Virus record (IMG/VR): IMGVR_UViG_3300010413_000050
Span: 1 to 51,890 of that record
Length of the DNA stretch: 51,890 nt
Strand: one strand, 5' to 3'
From: a virus
A program made the translations under genes and the position numbers. This document shows positions 1-6,568 of the stretch, piece after piece. The stretch's first letter is position 1, and the number at the start of each line of letters is the position of its first letter. The notes under the pieces are model-generated. The model saw only the letters and a list, made by a program, of their open reading frames with translations, was not told the DNA's origin and searched no databases.

Positions 1-144
1 AGTGGCTCGTGAAGTTCTTGATGAACCCCACACCATACAACCGGGAGAGCAACACGGCAGGGCTCGTGAGGTGCGATGCGAAGGAGCAGCGGCTTTTGGC
101 GAACCCGCAGGGCATCGCGGACAACTGGTCTTCGTACATCAAAG
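1..144. repeat. Terminal redundancy of a circular genome, left copy
   Basis: These 144 bases are identical to 51747-51890. The reading frame at the right end continues exactly into the left end when the two copies are merged, so this is the overlap of a circular or circularly permuted assembly. It is unlikely to be a packaged direct terminal repeat, because it lies inside the primase/helicase coding sequence. Confidence 0.93.
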
Positions 145-512
145 GCGCGCCTGCGCCCGGGACGTCGGAGATCGCGACCGCGCTCCGGTCGCTGTCCGTG
201 CCGGTAGTGGCGAAGGACGGGAGAGAGAAGATGCGCGTACAGCTTCGGTGGGGAGGGAGGCATACGAGGTACTCGGTGGTGAACTTCGAGGCGCTGCTCG
301 CCTGGAGTCGACGGCACAACATCGGCGACCCTGCGAGCATGTGCTTCGCGCTTGGTATCGAAGCGACCGAGGCACACCTACGAACGCGGGAGATCGTCGA
401 CGAGGACGTCGAGGAGACCCCGGACAACGTCGCCGAGCTTCGAAGGAAAGGGCAGGTGCCGACGGGCGTCCGCGAGGACGGCGGTCTGGACTATGGCGCC
501 AAGGAGGATTAA
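3..512 (+). CDS. Primase/helicase, C-terminal part (continues from 49709-51890)
   Basis: This is the last part of the AEP-type primase / SF3 helicase that begins at 49709 and crosses the circle junction. With the 144-base overlap merged, the whole gene has 850 codons (849 residues). This segment carries the C-terminal helicase extension and ends in GAKED followed by TAA. A GTG at 9 and an ATG at 21 lie in frame, but neither is the real start because the frame is open through the junction. The stop codon lies within the strong ribosome site (AAGGAGG) of the nuclease gene at 514, so the two are translationally linked. Confidence 0.88.
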   Translation, partial: WLVKFLMNPTPYNRESNTAGLVRCDAKEQRLLANPQGIADNWSSYIKGAPAPGTSEIATALRSLSVPVVAKDGREKMRVQLRWGGRHTRYSVVNFEALLAWSRRHNIGDPASMCFALGIEATEAHLRTREIVDEDVEETPDNVAELRRKGQVPTGVREDGGLDYGAKED

Positions 513-513
513 G

Positions 514-1281
514 GTGAAAGTCAGCCCCACTCAGATCGTCAAAGCGCGCCGGTGCTGGCGGATGATTGGTTACGAGTACGTCGAGGGCTTCCGGCCGCCG
601 CCTTCGTCGAAGCAGGAGTTCGGCCTCGAGGTCCATCGCCAGCTCGAGCGCTGGCTTCGTGACGGCGTGCTGCCCGACGACACGCCCGAGGGAAGGACGG
701 CGAAGCAGGGCATCGTCGGGCGCTGGCTACCGCCTCCCGGCCCGGAGCTCCTCGTCGAGCACGAGTGGCAGATCGACCTCGGCGGCGACATCATGCTTGG
801 GGGGATAGCGGACTGCGTGCAGAAACCGAGCTCGAGAGGCGGCGTGCCGCTCGTGATCGACCACAAGAGCACGTCGAGCTTGCAGTGGGCGCTGACCCCC
901 GAGCAGCTCGAGCAGGACGTGCAGGCGATTTTATACTCGCTCTGGGCGGCGTTCGAATGGGACGCGCCGGCGGTCGACGCGCGGTGGATCTACTACTCGG
1001 CGAGCAATCCCAAGGGCGGGGGGGTGAGAAAGCCGACGGGCGCGAAGCCCGTGAGCGTGCGTTTTGATATGCGCCTTGTGCCGGTGATCGAGCGGGTGCA
1101 GGGGATACTCGGCGACGTCGAGGAGATCGTGAGGATAAGGCGCGCGGGGATACCGGGGAAGGCGCTGTCGCCGGACCCTGCCGCGTGCGAGATGTTCGGG
1201 GGGTGCTTCCACAAGGGGAGATGCGACGACCTGGGCGCCGAGGACCGGGTCTACGCAAAATTTGCCAAAAAATATACTTGA
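514..1281 (+). CDS. Cas4/RecB-like PD-(D/E)XK exonuclease with Fe-S cysteines
   Basis: A 255-residue predicted nuclease, probably for DNA end processing or recombination beside the replication genes. Motifs seen in order are a single Cys near the N-terminus (KARRCW), a conserved EVH, the GGIADC segment carrying the first active-site Asp, VIDHKS as the D-x-K catalytic motif, and a Q-x3-Y helix. Three Cys follow at the C-terminus (ACEMFGGCFHKGRC). One N-terminal plus three C-terminal Cys is the Fe-S signature of Cas4/AddB-type nucleases. The GTG at 514 is chosen because AAGGAGG sits six bases upstream; the in-frame ATG at 493 would overlap the previous gene. The stop overlaps the -35 box of the next promoter. 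Confidence 0.85.
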   Translation: MKVSPTQIVKARRCWRMIGYEYVEGFRPPPSSKQEFGLEVHRQLERWLRDGVLPDDTPEGRTAKQGIVGRWLPPPGPELLVEHEWQIDLGGDIMLGGIADCVQKPSSRGGVPLVIDHKSTSSLQWALTPEQLEQDVQAILYSLWAAFEWDAPAVDARWIYYSASNPKGGGVRKPTGAKPVSVRFDMRLVPVIERVQGILGDVEEIVRIRRAGIPGKALSPDPAACEMFGGCFHKGRCDDLGAEDRVYAKFAKKYT

Positions 1282-1306
1282 CGCATTTGCGACAAGCTGC
1301 TAGAAC
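1278..1306 (+). promoter_or_regulatory. Sigma70-like promoter, shared phage motif
   Basis: TTGACG and TAGAAC are separated by 17 bases, just upstream of the gene at 1329. The spacer contains GCGACAAG followed by GCTA, also found at the same spacing in the minus-strand promoter at 18903-18931. The overlapping upstream TATACT (1273-1278) recurs in the promoter at 17160. Confidence 0.5.
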
Positions 1307-1328
1307 CAAAAAAGAGGAGGACTGAACC

Positions 1329-2156
1329 ATGACCGACCAACCATCATTACTCGATCGCCTGAGACAGCTCAATAAAGGCGCGGCGGAGCCGTCGACCCAG
1401 GTCCCGGCCGAGGCACCGAAGAACGGCTTCAACGCCGAGGGAGTCGCTCAGCGAATGCGCGATTTGGGCCAGGGCGACGGCATCAATCCGCCCGAGGGCG
1501 CCGCTCCCGAGCAGGAGGGCGCGCAGGGCGCCCCGCAGGAGTCGCCGAAGCTCGGACCCATGCCCGCGCCCCCGGGCGAGCAGGAAGGCGCTCAGGGGCC
1601 GCCTGCGGCCTCGGAGGACGGCAAGACGCCGTGCCCGCACTGCGGGAAGGGCTACAAGCACCTTTCGAAGCACCGCTGCAAGCTGGCGCCGGGGTTGGAG
1701 GCCGCTTACGTCGAGCCGCCGGTCGAGGCCGAGCCGAGGAACGCCGAGCCGCCGCCTCCCGCGGTCGAGGTAATCATCACGCCATCGGAGCACGTCCTAG
1801 CACCGCCTCCCGCCGCCGAGATATGGAACGAGCCACGGGAGGCGCCTGCGGCGTCTGACGGCTACCTGCTCCTGATAGACGCCATCTACGAGGCGGCGGA
1901 CGACACGGACATCGTCTACCTCGGCGACATCGTGGCGCCGCTATGCGAGGCCGTGGCGCGCGAGAACCGCGTCGAGCAGTGGCAGCTCGTCGAGTACGCG
2001 CGCGGTCCGGGGTTCCTCGCACAGAAGCTGGAGAAGTGGATCGTCGAGGAGGGGATCGAGGGCGCGGTGTACCTTGACTCGATGACGGCCGAGGGGAAGG
2101 CGTGCAAGGAGGTGCTCAGGAGACACGCGCGGGCGGTCATTCAGGGGGTGCGGTGA
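1329..2156 (+). CDS. Pro/Ala/Glu-rich protein with C2H2-like zinc knuckle
   Basis: A 275-residue protein not recognised as a known family. The first ~100 residues are low-complexity Pro/Ala/Gly/Glu. A CPHCGKGYKHLSKHRC segment near residue 100 looks like a C2H2-type zinc finger. After a second Pro/Glu-rich linker there is a folded C-terminal domain of about 95 residues containing DIVYLGDIVAPLCEAVAREN. The start has a strong GAGGAGG site and lies just after the promoter. Its stop overlaps the next ATG (TGATG). The finger suggests nucleic-acid or protein binding, but the function is unknown. Confidence 0.72.
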   Translation: MTDQPSLLDRLRQLNKGAAEPSTQVPAEAPKNGFNAEGVAQRMRDLGQGDGINPPEGAAPEQEGAQGAPQESPKLGPMPAPPGEQEGAQGPPAASEDGKTPCPHCGKGYKHLSKHRCKLAPGLEAAYVEPPVEAEPRNAEPPPPAVEVIITPSEHVLAPPPAAEIWNEPREAPAASDGYLLLIDAIYEAADDTDIVYLGDIVAPLCEAVARENRVEQWQLVEYARGPGFLAQKLEKWIVEEGIEGAVYLDSMTAEGKACKEVLRRHARAVIQGVR

Positions 2157-2899
2157 TGAAAGCGCCCAATGATGTGGCGCAAATCGTCGAGCGCTTGCTG
2201 TCCGTCTATCGCGTCGAAGTCGAGGCGATGGTGCCACCTCCCGAGCAGCCCGGCACCGAAGAAGTGAGCCGGGCATTCAACCGCTCGATCGCTGTTGAAC
2301 TTGCCAAGATACATGAGCGCATCGACAGCATGCTTCCCACGCTGTCGGTGACGGAGGTGGTCAAGAACTTCGCCGAGCACCATGAGCGCCTGGTGACTTT
2401 GGAGAAAAGCAAATCGAATACCATGACGGTCGCGCTCAACCGCGTCGAGGAGCTTCGCGAGCAGTGCGCGAAGGAGTGGTACGAGATCAAGAAGCGCTTT
2501 GACCAATACGACGGTATGTTCGAGGCGGAATATAAAGTCAGGGCGCGGGGGTTCGCGGAAATGCGGGAGCGCCTCGCCGAGCAGGACAAGCGTCTCGCCG
2601 AGCAGGACACGCACACAGCGAAAGTTCATCAACGGACCCATGGGATCGTCGATAGGCTCGATCTCTTGCATCAACGCCTCGACGAGCAGGACAAGCGCAT
2701 CGCGGCGTTCGTCAACTCCGACGCCGCGGACCCGGGGGGCTGTTCGGTAACCGAGAACGGTATTCACGTTCTGGAAATCATCATCAGCAAGACGACGGCG
2801 GAGCGCTGGCGCTGTGTTGCCTGTGGTGAAGTGTTCAACCGCGAGATGCTTCGCCATGCTTCCCTGGCCGACCTCAAGGCGTGGGGGGTGCTGCCATGA
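2156..2899 (+). CDS. Coiled-coil protein with C-terminal zinc knuckle
   Basis: A 247-residue protein of unknown function. The middle is a long coiled coil with repeated AEQDKRL/DEQDKRI blocks. The C-terminus carries WRCVACGEVFNREMLRH, a likely zinc-binding knuckle. The segment AVELAKIHERI is matched by AVELARIDERL in the next gene, and both have a C-terminal C-x2-C, so the two are probable paralogs of different length. The ATG at 2156 shares bases with the previous TGA, and its own stop overlaps the next ATG. Confidence 0.75.
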   Translation: MKAPNDVAQIVERLLSVYRVEVEAMVPPPEQPGTEEVSRAFNRSIAVELAKIHERIDSMLPTLSVTEVVKNFAEHHERLVTLEKSKSNTMTVALNRVEELREQCAKEWYEIKKRFDQYDGMFEAEYKVRARGFAEMRERLAEQDKRLAEQDTHTAKVHQRTHGIVDRLDLLHQRLDEQDKRIAAFVNSDAADPGGCSVTENGIHVLEIIISKTTAERWRCVACGEVFNREMLRHASLADLKAWGVLP

Positions 2900-3201
2900 G
2901 CGACATCGCGGACAGCATAGCCAAGACGTTAAGAGAGGCGGGAGTGGTAGATCGCAAGCCGACGCTGGGGGAAATCACGGGAGCGATCGCCGTAGAGCTC
3001 GCCAGGATCGACGAGCGCCTGAAGAAGCTGGAGCTGCTTCGCGACATCATCAAGAGATGTGCCGTGCACTTTTTCGAAGTCGACGGGAAGACCGAGCGCG
3101 CGACCTGCAAGCACTGCGGGTTCACGGTCACGAAGCAGACCCTCGTCGAGTCCGGCTACCTCGATTACGTCGAGCAGGTGAAGAAAGGAGAAGGACCATG
3201 A
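2896..3201 (+). CDS. Small zinc-knuckle protein, paralog of the preceding gene
   Basis: A 101-residue protein. The N-terminal half is helical with AVELARIDERL, shared with the preceding gene. The second half holds TCKHCGF, a C-x2-C knuckle. It lacks the long coiled coil of its neighbour. It is coupled to both neighbours by four-base ATGA overlaps. Function unknown. Confidence 0.72.
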   Translation: MSDIADSIAKTLREAGVVDRKPTLGEITGAIAVELARIDERLKKLELLRDIIKRCAVHFFEVDGKTERATCKHCGFTVTKQTLVESGYLDYVEQVKKGEGP

Positions 3202-3374
3202 CCAACGAAGAGCAGACCCTGTTGGAGCTCCTGAAAAGGATCAACGAGTTCGAGCGGCGGTGTCGGCGACTGAACGCACCGCCGGTCGTGTACAAGCGCC
3301 TCGGTCAGTTGCGAGACGAAGTCGCTCGATGGGGCACCGAGGAGATCGTGATCGACGAAGGGAGAGCGGGGTGA
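3198..3374 (+). CDS. Small hypothetical protein (58 aa)
   Basis: A short, charged, mostly helical protein (MTNEEQTLLELLKR at the N-terminus). AAGGAGAAGG lies upstream of the ATG, which overlaps the previous stop as ATGA. Its stop overlaps the next start as TGATG. No family recognised; accepted because of the ribosome site and the tight coupling on both sides. Confidence 0.62.
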   Translation: MTNEEQTLLELLKRINEFERRCRRLNAPPVVYKRLGQLRDEVARWGTEEIVIDEGRAG

Positions 3375-3745
3375 TGGAAGTACATATGCATAAGAAATGG
3401 CAATGGGGTGGACCTTCTATTACGATCGAGCGTGTGATTGATTTGCCCTTTGTTCCTCGAATTGGAGAGCACATCCATATTGAAATCGACGGGGGGGATT
3501 ACGACACAGGGATGCGGATTACAGAACTCATCCACGTTTTTGCCGACGATGTATATCACGTCAGTGCATGGGAAGTGATAGAAGTTGGAACGGGCATCGC
3601 CGGACCCTCGATGAAAAGAGAAATGGAATGGCTAGAAAAAAACACTGCCGAGATTGTGCGCGATGAACTGAATCTCGGATGGAAATTAGGGTCAAGCAGT
3701 TGGCGCGGCGTGCAAGAGCAACTAAAGCAAAATGAAAATTCCTGA
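3374..3745 (+). CDS. Hypothetical protein, lower GC than neighbours
   Basis: A 123-residue protein with a beta-rich first half (ITIERVIDLPFVPRIGEHIHIEI), ending in a charged helical tail. Its codons are visibly more AT-rich than those of the genes around it, which suggests recent acquisition. It starts at the ATG overlapping the preceding TGA. Function unknown. Confidence 0.68.
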   Translation: MEVHMHKKWQWGGPSITIERVIDLPFVPRIGEHIHIEIDGGDYDTGMRITELIHVFADDVYHVSAWEVIEVGTGIAGPSMKREMEWLEKNTAEIVRDELNLGWKLGSSSWRGVQEQLKQNENS

Positions 3746-3851
3746 CGACGAGCGGCGCGAGCGCGAGAGCGCCGTGGTCACATTCGTATGCGGCGTCCTG
3801 TGGCTCGCGTGTCTCATGGCCGCCGCGATCGTCTCGCGGTGTGGAGGATGA
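3732..3851 (+). CDS. Tiny single-pass membrane protein (39 aa)
   Basis: A charged N-terminus (MKIPDDERRERES) is followed by one hydrophobic segment (VVTFVCGVLWLACLMAAAIV) and a short RCGG tail. It overlaps the end of the previous gene by 14 bases. The following gene begins two bases after its stop, and that gene's ribosome site lies within its 3' end. Coding is inferred from the clean membrane topology and from filling the gap between two genes. Confidence 0.5.
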   Translation: MKIPDDERRERESAVVTFVCGVLWLACLMAAAIVSRCGG

Positions 3852-3852
3852 G

Positions 3853-4125
3853 ATGAGCGGACTAGGACCTGTGGCATTCGCCGCGTTCCGCGAGATGCTG
3901 GAAGCGCTGGCGGAATGGCGGAAGCGGAAGAAGGAAGCGCGCGCAAAGCGAAAGCGCGAGAAGCTGATGGCGCGGATGAGGAAGCAGTTGGCGCGACGAG
4001 ACGCGCTGGAACTTGAACTGCGCGCGGCCGATAACGAACTGCGCAGGCGTGCGGGATGTGAGCGCCTGGCCGATAGGGTCGGCCCCGCGAAGCCTCTGGA
4101 CGATAACCCGTACGGGGAGGACTGA
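3853..4125 (+). CDS. Highly basic helical protein (90 aa)
   Basis: A strongly basic amphipathic helical stretch (RKRKKEARAKRKREKL) covers the middle third, and the C-terminus ends NPYGED. It may bind nucleic acid, but no family is recognised. The ATG at 3853 is preferred over the GTG at 3841 because GGAGG is five bases upstream. The stop is part of a GGAGGACTGA boundary that recurs elsewhere in the early region. Confidence 0.62.
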   Translation: MSGLGPVAFAAFREMLEALAEWRKRKKEARAKRKREKLMARMRKQLARRDALELELRAADNELRRRAGCERLADRVGPAKPLDDNPYGED

Positions 4126-4126
4126 G

Positions 4127-4381
4127 ATGGAAAACAAAATCGAAGCGACCACGGTCAAGGAGTTCCTGGCCGAGGTGAACGCGAAGACCGAGGAGCTACT
4201 GCTTCAGGCCCTGAAGCTATACGGCAAATCGGACAAGGGCACCGGGTTCGCGCGCGAGTACACGTTCCCAGAATACGCCGGAACGTTCCGCCGCGAGTTT
4301 TGGGTCGGAGACGAGTGCCTGCTCGGTGTGCACATCACGGTCGGCGACGGCAAGGTCACCGCGAGATGGGACGTACGATGA
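4127..4381 (+). CDS. Hypothetical protein (84 aa)
   Basis: A helical N-terminus is followed by a beta-rich half with FRREFWVGDECLLGVHITV. The GGGGAGGACTGAG boundary supplies its ribosome site. Its stop overlaps the next ATG (ATGA). Not recognised. Confidence 0.65.
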   Translation: MENKIEATTVKEFLAEVNAKTEELLLQALKLYGKSDKGTGFAREYTFPEYAGTFRREFWVGDECLLGVHITVGDGKVTARWDVR

Positions 4382-4563
4382 AAACAAGAAAAACACCAGA
4401 GCCGAAGACCGACACCTGCCAGCGGTGCGGCGATGTTCATCCGGAATACAAGCTGAAGTACGGACGCGAGGCGCTCCCCAACGCGAAGAAGGGCGAACCC
4501 AATTCACGCTTGTGTCGAGTTTGCGATCGATGCCGCAAAGGATTTGTGAGGCTGTATAAATGA
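4378..4563 (+). CDS. Small four-cysteine zinc-binding protein
   Basis: A 61-residue basic protein with CQRCGD near residue 14 and CRVCDRC near residue 46. Two C-x2-C pairs can form one treble-clef or zinc-ribbon site. It is one of several small zinc proteins in the early operon. ATGA overlaps join it to both neighbours. Function unknown. Confidence 0.66.
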   Translation: MKTRKTPEPKTDTCQRCGDVHPEYKLKYGREALPNAKKGEPNSRLCRVCDRCRKGFVRLYK

Positions 4564-5696
4564 CTAAGAATCGATTTCATCCGTTCGACCCCGAGCAGGT
4601 AGAGCTAACCGGCCCTGCCGTCGATAAGCTCGACGAACTGATAAAGAAGCTGCACGCGGTCCTCCATGCGGTATCGGAACTCAACCGCGACAATCGCGAG
4701 ATGTCTGACGCTGCCTGGCAACAGAGCCTTGTCGATGCCGTAGAAGAGTTCAACGCGCAGAACGGGACCTTCTTCGACGAGAACGAAGCTGTCACAGCAT
4801 GGCTACGAGGGCGATTGAAAGAGTGGGCGGAATATATAAAAACGCAAAGCACGGAAAGAGGTGTCGCCATGAGCGAGCGCTGGCTCTGTCCGAAGTGCGG
4901 ATTGCGTCTACCAAAGCCGCATGAATCTACGTTCGCAGTTTGTGACTGTGGAACTAAAATGATCGAGGAGACCGGCGACCTGCAAGGCCGACACATCGGC
5001 GAGTGGAACGCGCTCGCCGAGGAAAACGAGCGGCTCGAATTCGAAATGGCAGAGCTTCGGGCAAGGTTAGGAACAATACGTGCGTGTGCAACTCTCGAAG
5101 AAAGCGAGCAGCGCGAAGTTCACATTTTAAAAGATGCCTTACAGAAGTCCTGTGGTTGCGCACAGGTCGACGACAAAGAGGCAGTCGAGTGCACGGAACA
5201 CGCGGCGATGGGGGAAGAGAACGAGCGGCTAAAAAAGCAGGTGCGCGAGATGGGAGGTGAACCGGACAACTCCGAGCAGGGCGATGCGTTCGTGCGAAAA
5301 CTCATACTACAGAGTCACGAGTTGCTAGAGGAAAACGAGCGGCTAAAGAAAGAACTGCACCGCCATCAAGAACTGTTTGCCCACAAAAACGAAGCCGACG
5401 ACGGCACCGCGCTTCTCATTCACTCCCTACGAGAGCAGATAAACGATCTTGAAGCGAAGCTCGGCTATCCGCCGGTGACGGCACACTGGACGCGCGAGCC
5501 GCCGACGAAGCCGGGGTGGTATCATGTCGTTCGAAGCGCTGGAGGCTTCGGAATCGTGCACGTGACTCAAGCACTAGAGACCAAAGTCACAATTACCACC
5601 ACTGTTATTCAACGTGCTGGAGCTGGAGATATTGCTTGGTTCTGGTCCGAGACCGTGCGCCTGCCCGCCCCGCCGAAGGATGGAGACGATGACTAG
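4560..5696 (+). CDS. Zinc-ribbon, coiled-coil protein with PPTKPGWYHV domain
   Basis: A 378-residue multi-part protein of unknown function. Residues ~1-100 are helical. A zinc ribbon follows (CPKCGLRL...CDCGTKM). Next is a long coiled coil with three copies of an ENERL(K/E) block. The C-terminal ~80 residues begin PPTKPGWYHVV, a beta-rich module seen in many phage hypothetical proteins. The last residues LPAPPKDGDDD are encoded by a boundary sequence related to the PPKEEP boundaries at 5895 and 8576. Confidence 0.72.
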   Translation: MTKNRFHPFDPEQVELTGPAVDKLDELIKKLHAVLHAVSELNRDNREMSDAAWQQSLVDAVEEFNAQNGTFFDENEAVTAWLRGRLKEWAEYIKTQSTERGVAMSERWLCPKCGLRLPKPHESTFAVCDCGTKMIEETGDLQGRHIGEWNALAEENERLEFEMAELRARLGTIRACATLEESEQREVHILKDALQKSCGCAQVDDKEAVECTEHAAMGEENERLKKQVREMGGEPDNSEQGDAFVRKLILQSHELLEENERLKKELHRHQELFAHKNEADDGTALLIHSLREQINDLEAKLGYPPVTAHWTREPPTKPGWYHVVRSAGGFGIVHVTQALETKVTITTTVIQRAGAGDIAWFWSETVRLPAPPKDGDDD

Positions 5697-5895
5697 CGAA
5701 CAACTCTATTGGCATTGTGAGTGTGGGAATAACGAGCCAGCACAGCCAGAATACGAGCACTGGGATTCGGAACCATGTTGTCTGTGCGAGAACGGCGTGG
5801 CTCGCGTCGTGACGATTAAAGAGGCCGCAGCATGGGAGCGAGCGATTGCGCTGGGTCATTTGTGGAGGCCCGAGCCGCCGAAGGAGGAGCCATGA
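5689..5895 (+). CDS. Small cysteine-rich protein ending PEPPKEEP
   Basis: A 68-residue protein with CECG and CCLC pairs, likely one zinc site. The ATG at 5689 overlaps the previous stop by eight bases; an ATG at 5680 is also in frame. The final codons PPKEEP are also the AAGGAGGAG ribosome site of the next gene, and an almost identical junction recurs at 8556-8577. Function unknown. Confidence 0.6.
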   Translation: MTSEQLYWHCECGNNEPAQPEYEHWDSEPCCLCENGVARVVTIKEAAAWERAIALGHLWRPEPPKEEP

Positions 5896-6200
5896 CCGTC
5901 GAAGGGATCAAGGCGATGCTATCTTCTTGCGAGCAGGTGCTCGCCGAGACGAAGAAGGAGCGCGATGGACTACGCGGCGATGTTCAGCGGCTCGTCGAGG
6001 AGAAGGAGCAGGCCCATCGCCTGAACGACAAGCTCGTCGACGAAGTGGCCCTGCTCCGGGAGCGAAACGACAAGCTCGAAAAACTGTTTCGCAAGAAGCA
6101 GCAGTCCTTCGACGTGTTCGAGCTGCTCAAGGAAAACAAACGGCTGAAGAAGCGCGTCGGCGAGATTAATCGACACTATCCTAAAGGAGAACGAAAATGA
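5892..6200 (+). CDS. Coiled-coil protein (102 aa)
   Basis: Almost entirely a predicted coiled coil, with heptads such as LRGDVQRLVEEKEQ and LRERNDKLEKLF and a basic tail (NRHYPKGERK). AAGGAGGAG lies five bases upstream and the start overlaps the previous stop. Function unknown. Confidence 0.66.
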   Translation: MTVEGIKAMLSSCEQVLAETKKERDGLRGDVQRLVEEKEQAHRLNDKLVDEVALLRERNDKLEKLFRKKQQSFDVFELLKENKRLKKRVGEINRHYPKGERK

Positions 6201-6568
6201 GTAAGAAGAAAAGCGAAGACCTCGAAGAGTGCAATCCTCACGAGGAGAGCTGCAAGTGTGAGCTAACCGAGGAGGAGATCCGCGAGGCGTCGGACGCGCT
6301 CGCGCGGAAGTTCGTCGAGATCGAAAACGCCGAAGCCGAGAAGAAGGAGGTCGCGTCGCAGTTCAAGGCCGACATCGACCGCCTGAAGAACGCCGCGCGC
6401 GAGCTCGCCGCCAAGGTGCGGAACAAGTACGAGTACCGAAAGACGGACTGCGTCGACGTGTTCGACTTCTCGAAGAACGAGGTCCGTACCTACCGCGTCG
6501 ACACCGCCCAGGAACTTCGCAAGCGGACGATGACGGTGAAGGAAAAACAGCGAGAGCTCGACGTCTAG
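6197..6568 (+). CDS. Conserved phage early protein of unknown function
   Basis: A 123-residue protein with an acidic Cys-containing N-terminus, a helical middle, and a C-terminal module (VRNKYEYRKTDCVDVFDF...TYRVDT...RTMTVKEKQ). That module resembles a phage family often found beside replication and recombination genes, but its function is not known. Its stop TAG overlaps the GTG of the helicase (TAGTG), so translation is probably coupled. Confidence 0.7.
   Translation: MSKKKSEDLEECNPHEESCKCELTEEEIREASDALARKFVEIENAEAEKKEVASQFKADIDRLKNAARELAAKVRNKYEYRKTDCVDVFDFSKNEVRTYRVDTAQELRKRTMTVKEKQRELDV

Noticed and set aside
1-144. Direct terminal repeat as a packaged genome end
   Set aside because: It lies inside one reading frame that is continuous when the ends are joined, so circular or permuted assembly explains it better.
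514-1281. Cas4 as part of a CRISPR system
   Set aside because: No Cas1, Cas2, effector or array is present; Cas4-like nucleases are common in phage replication modules.
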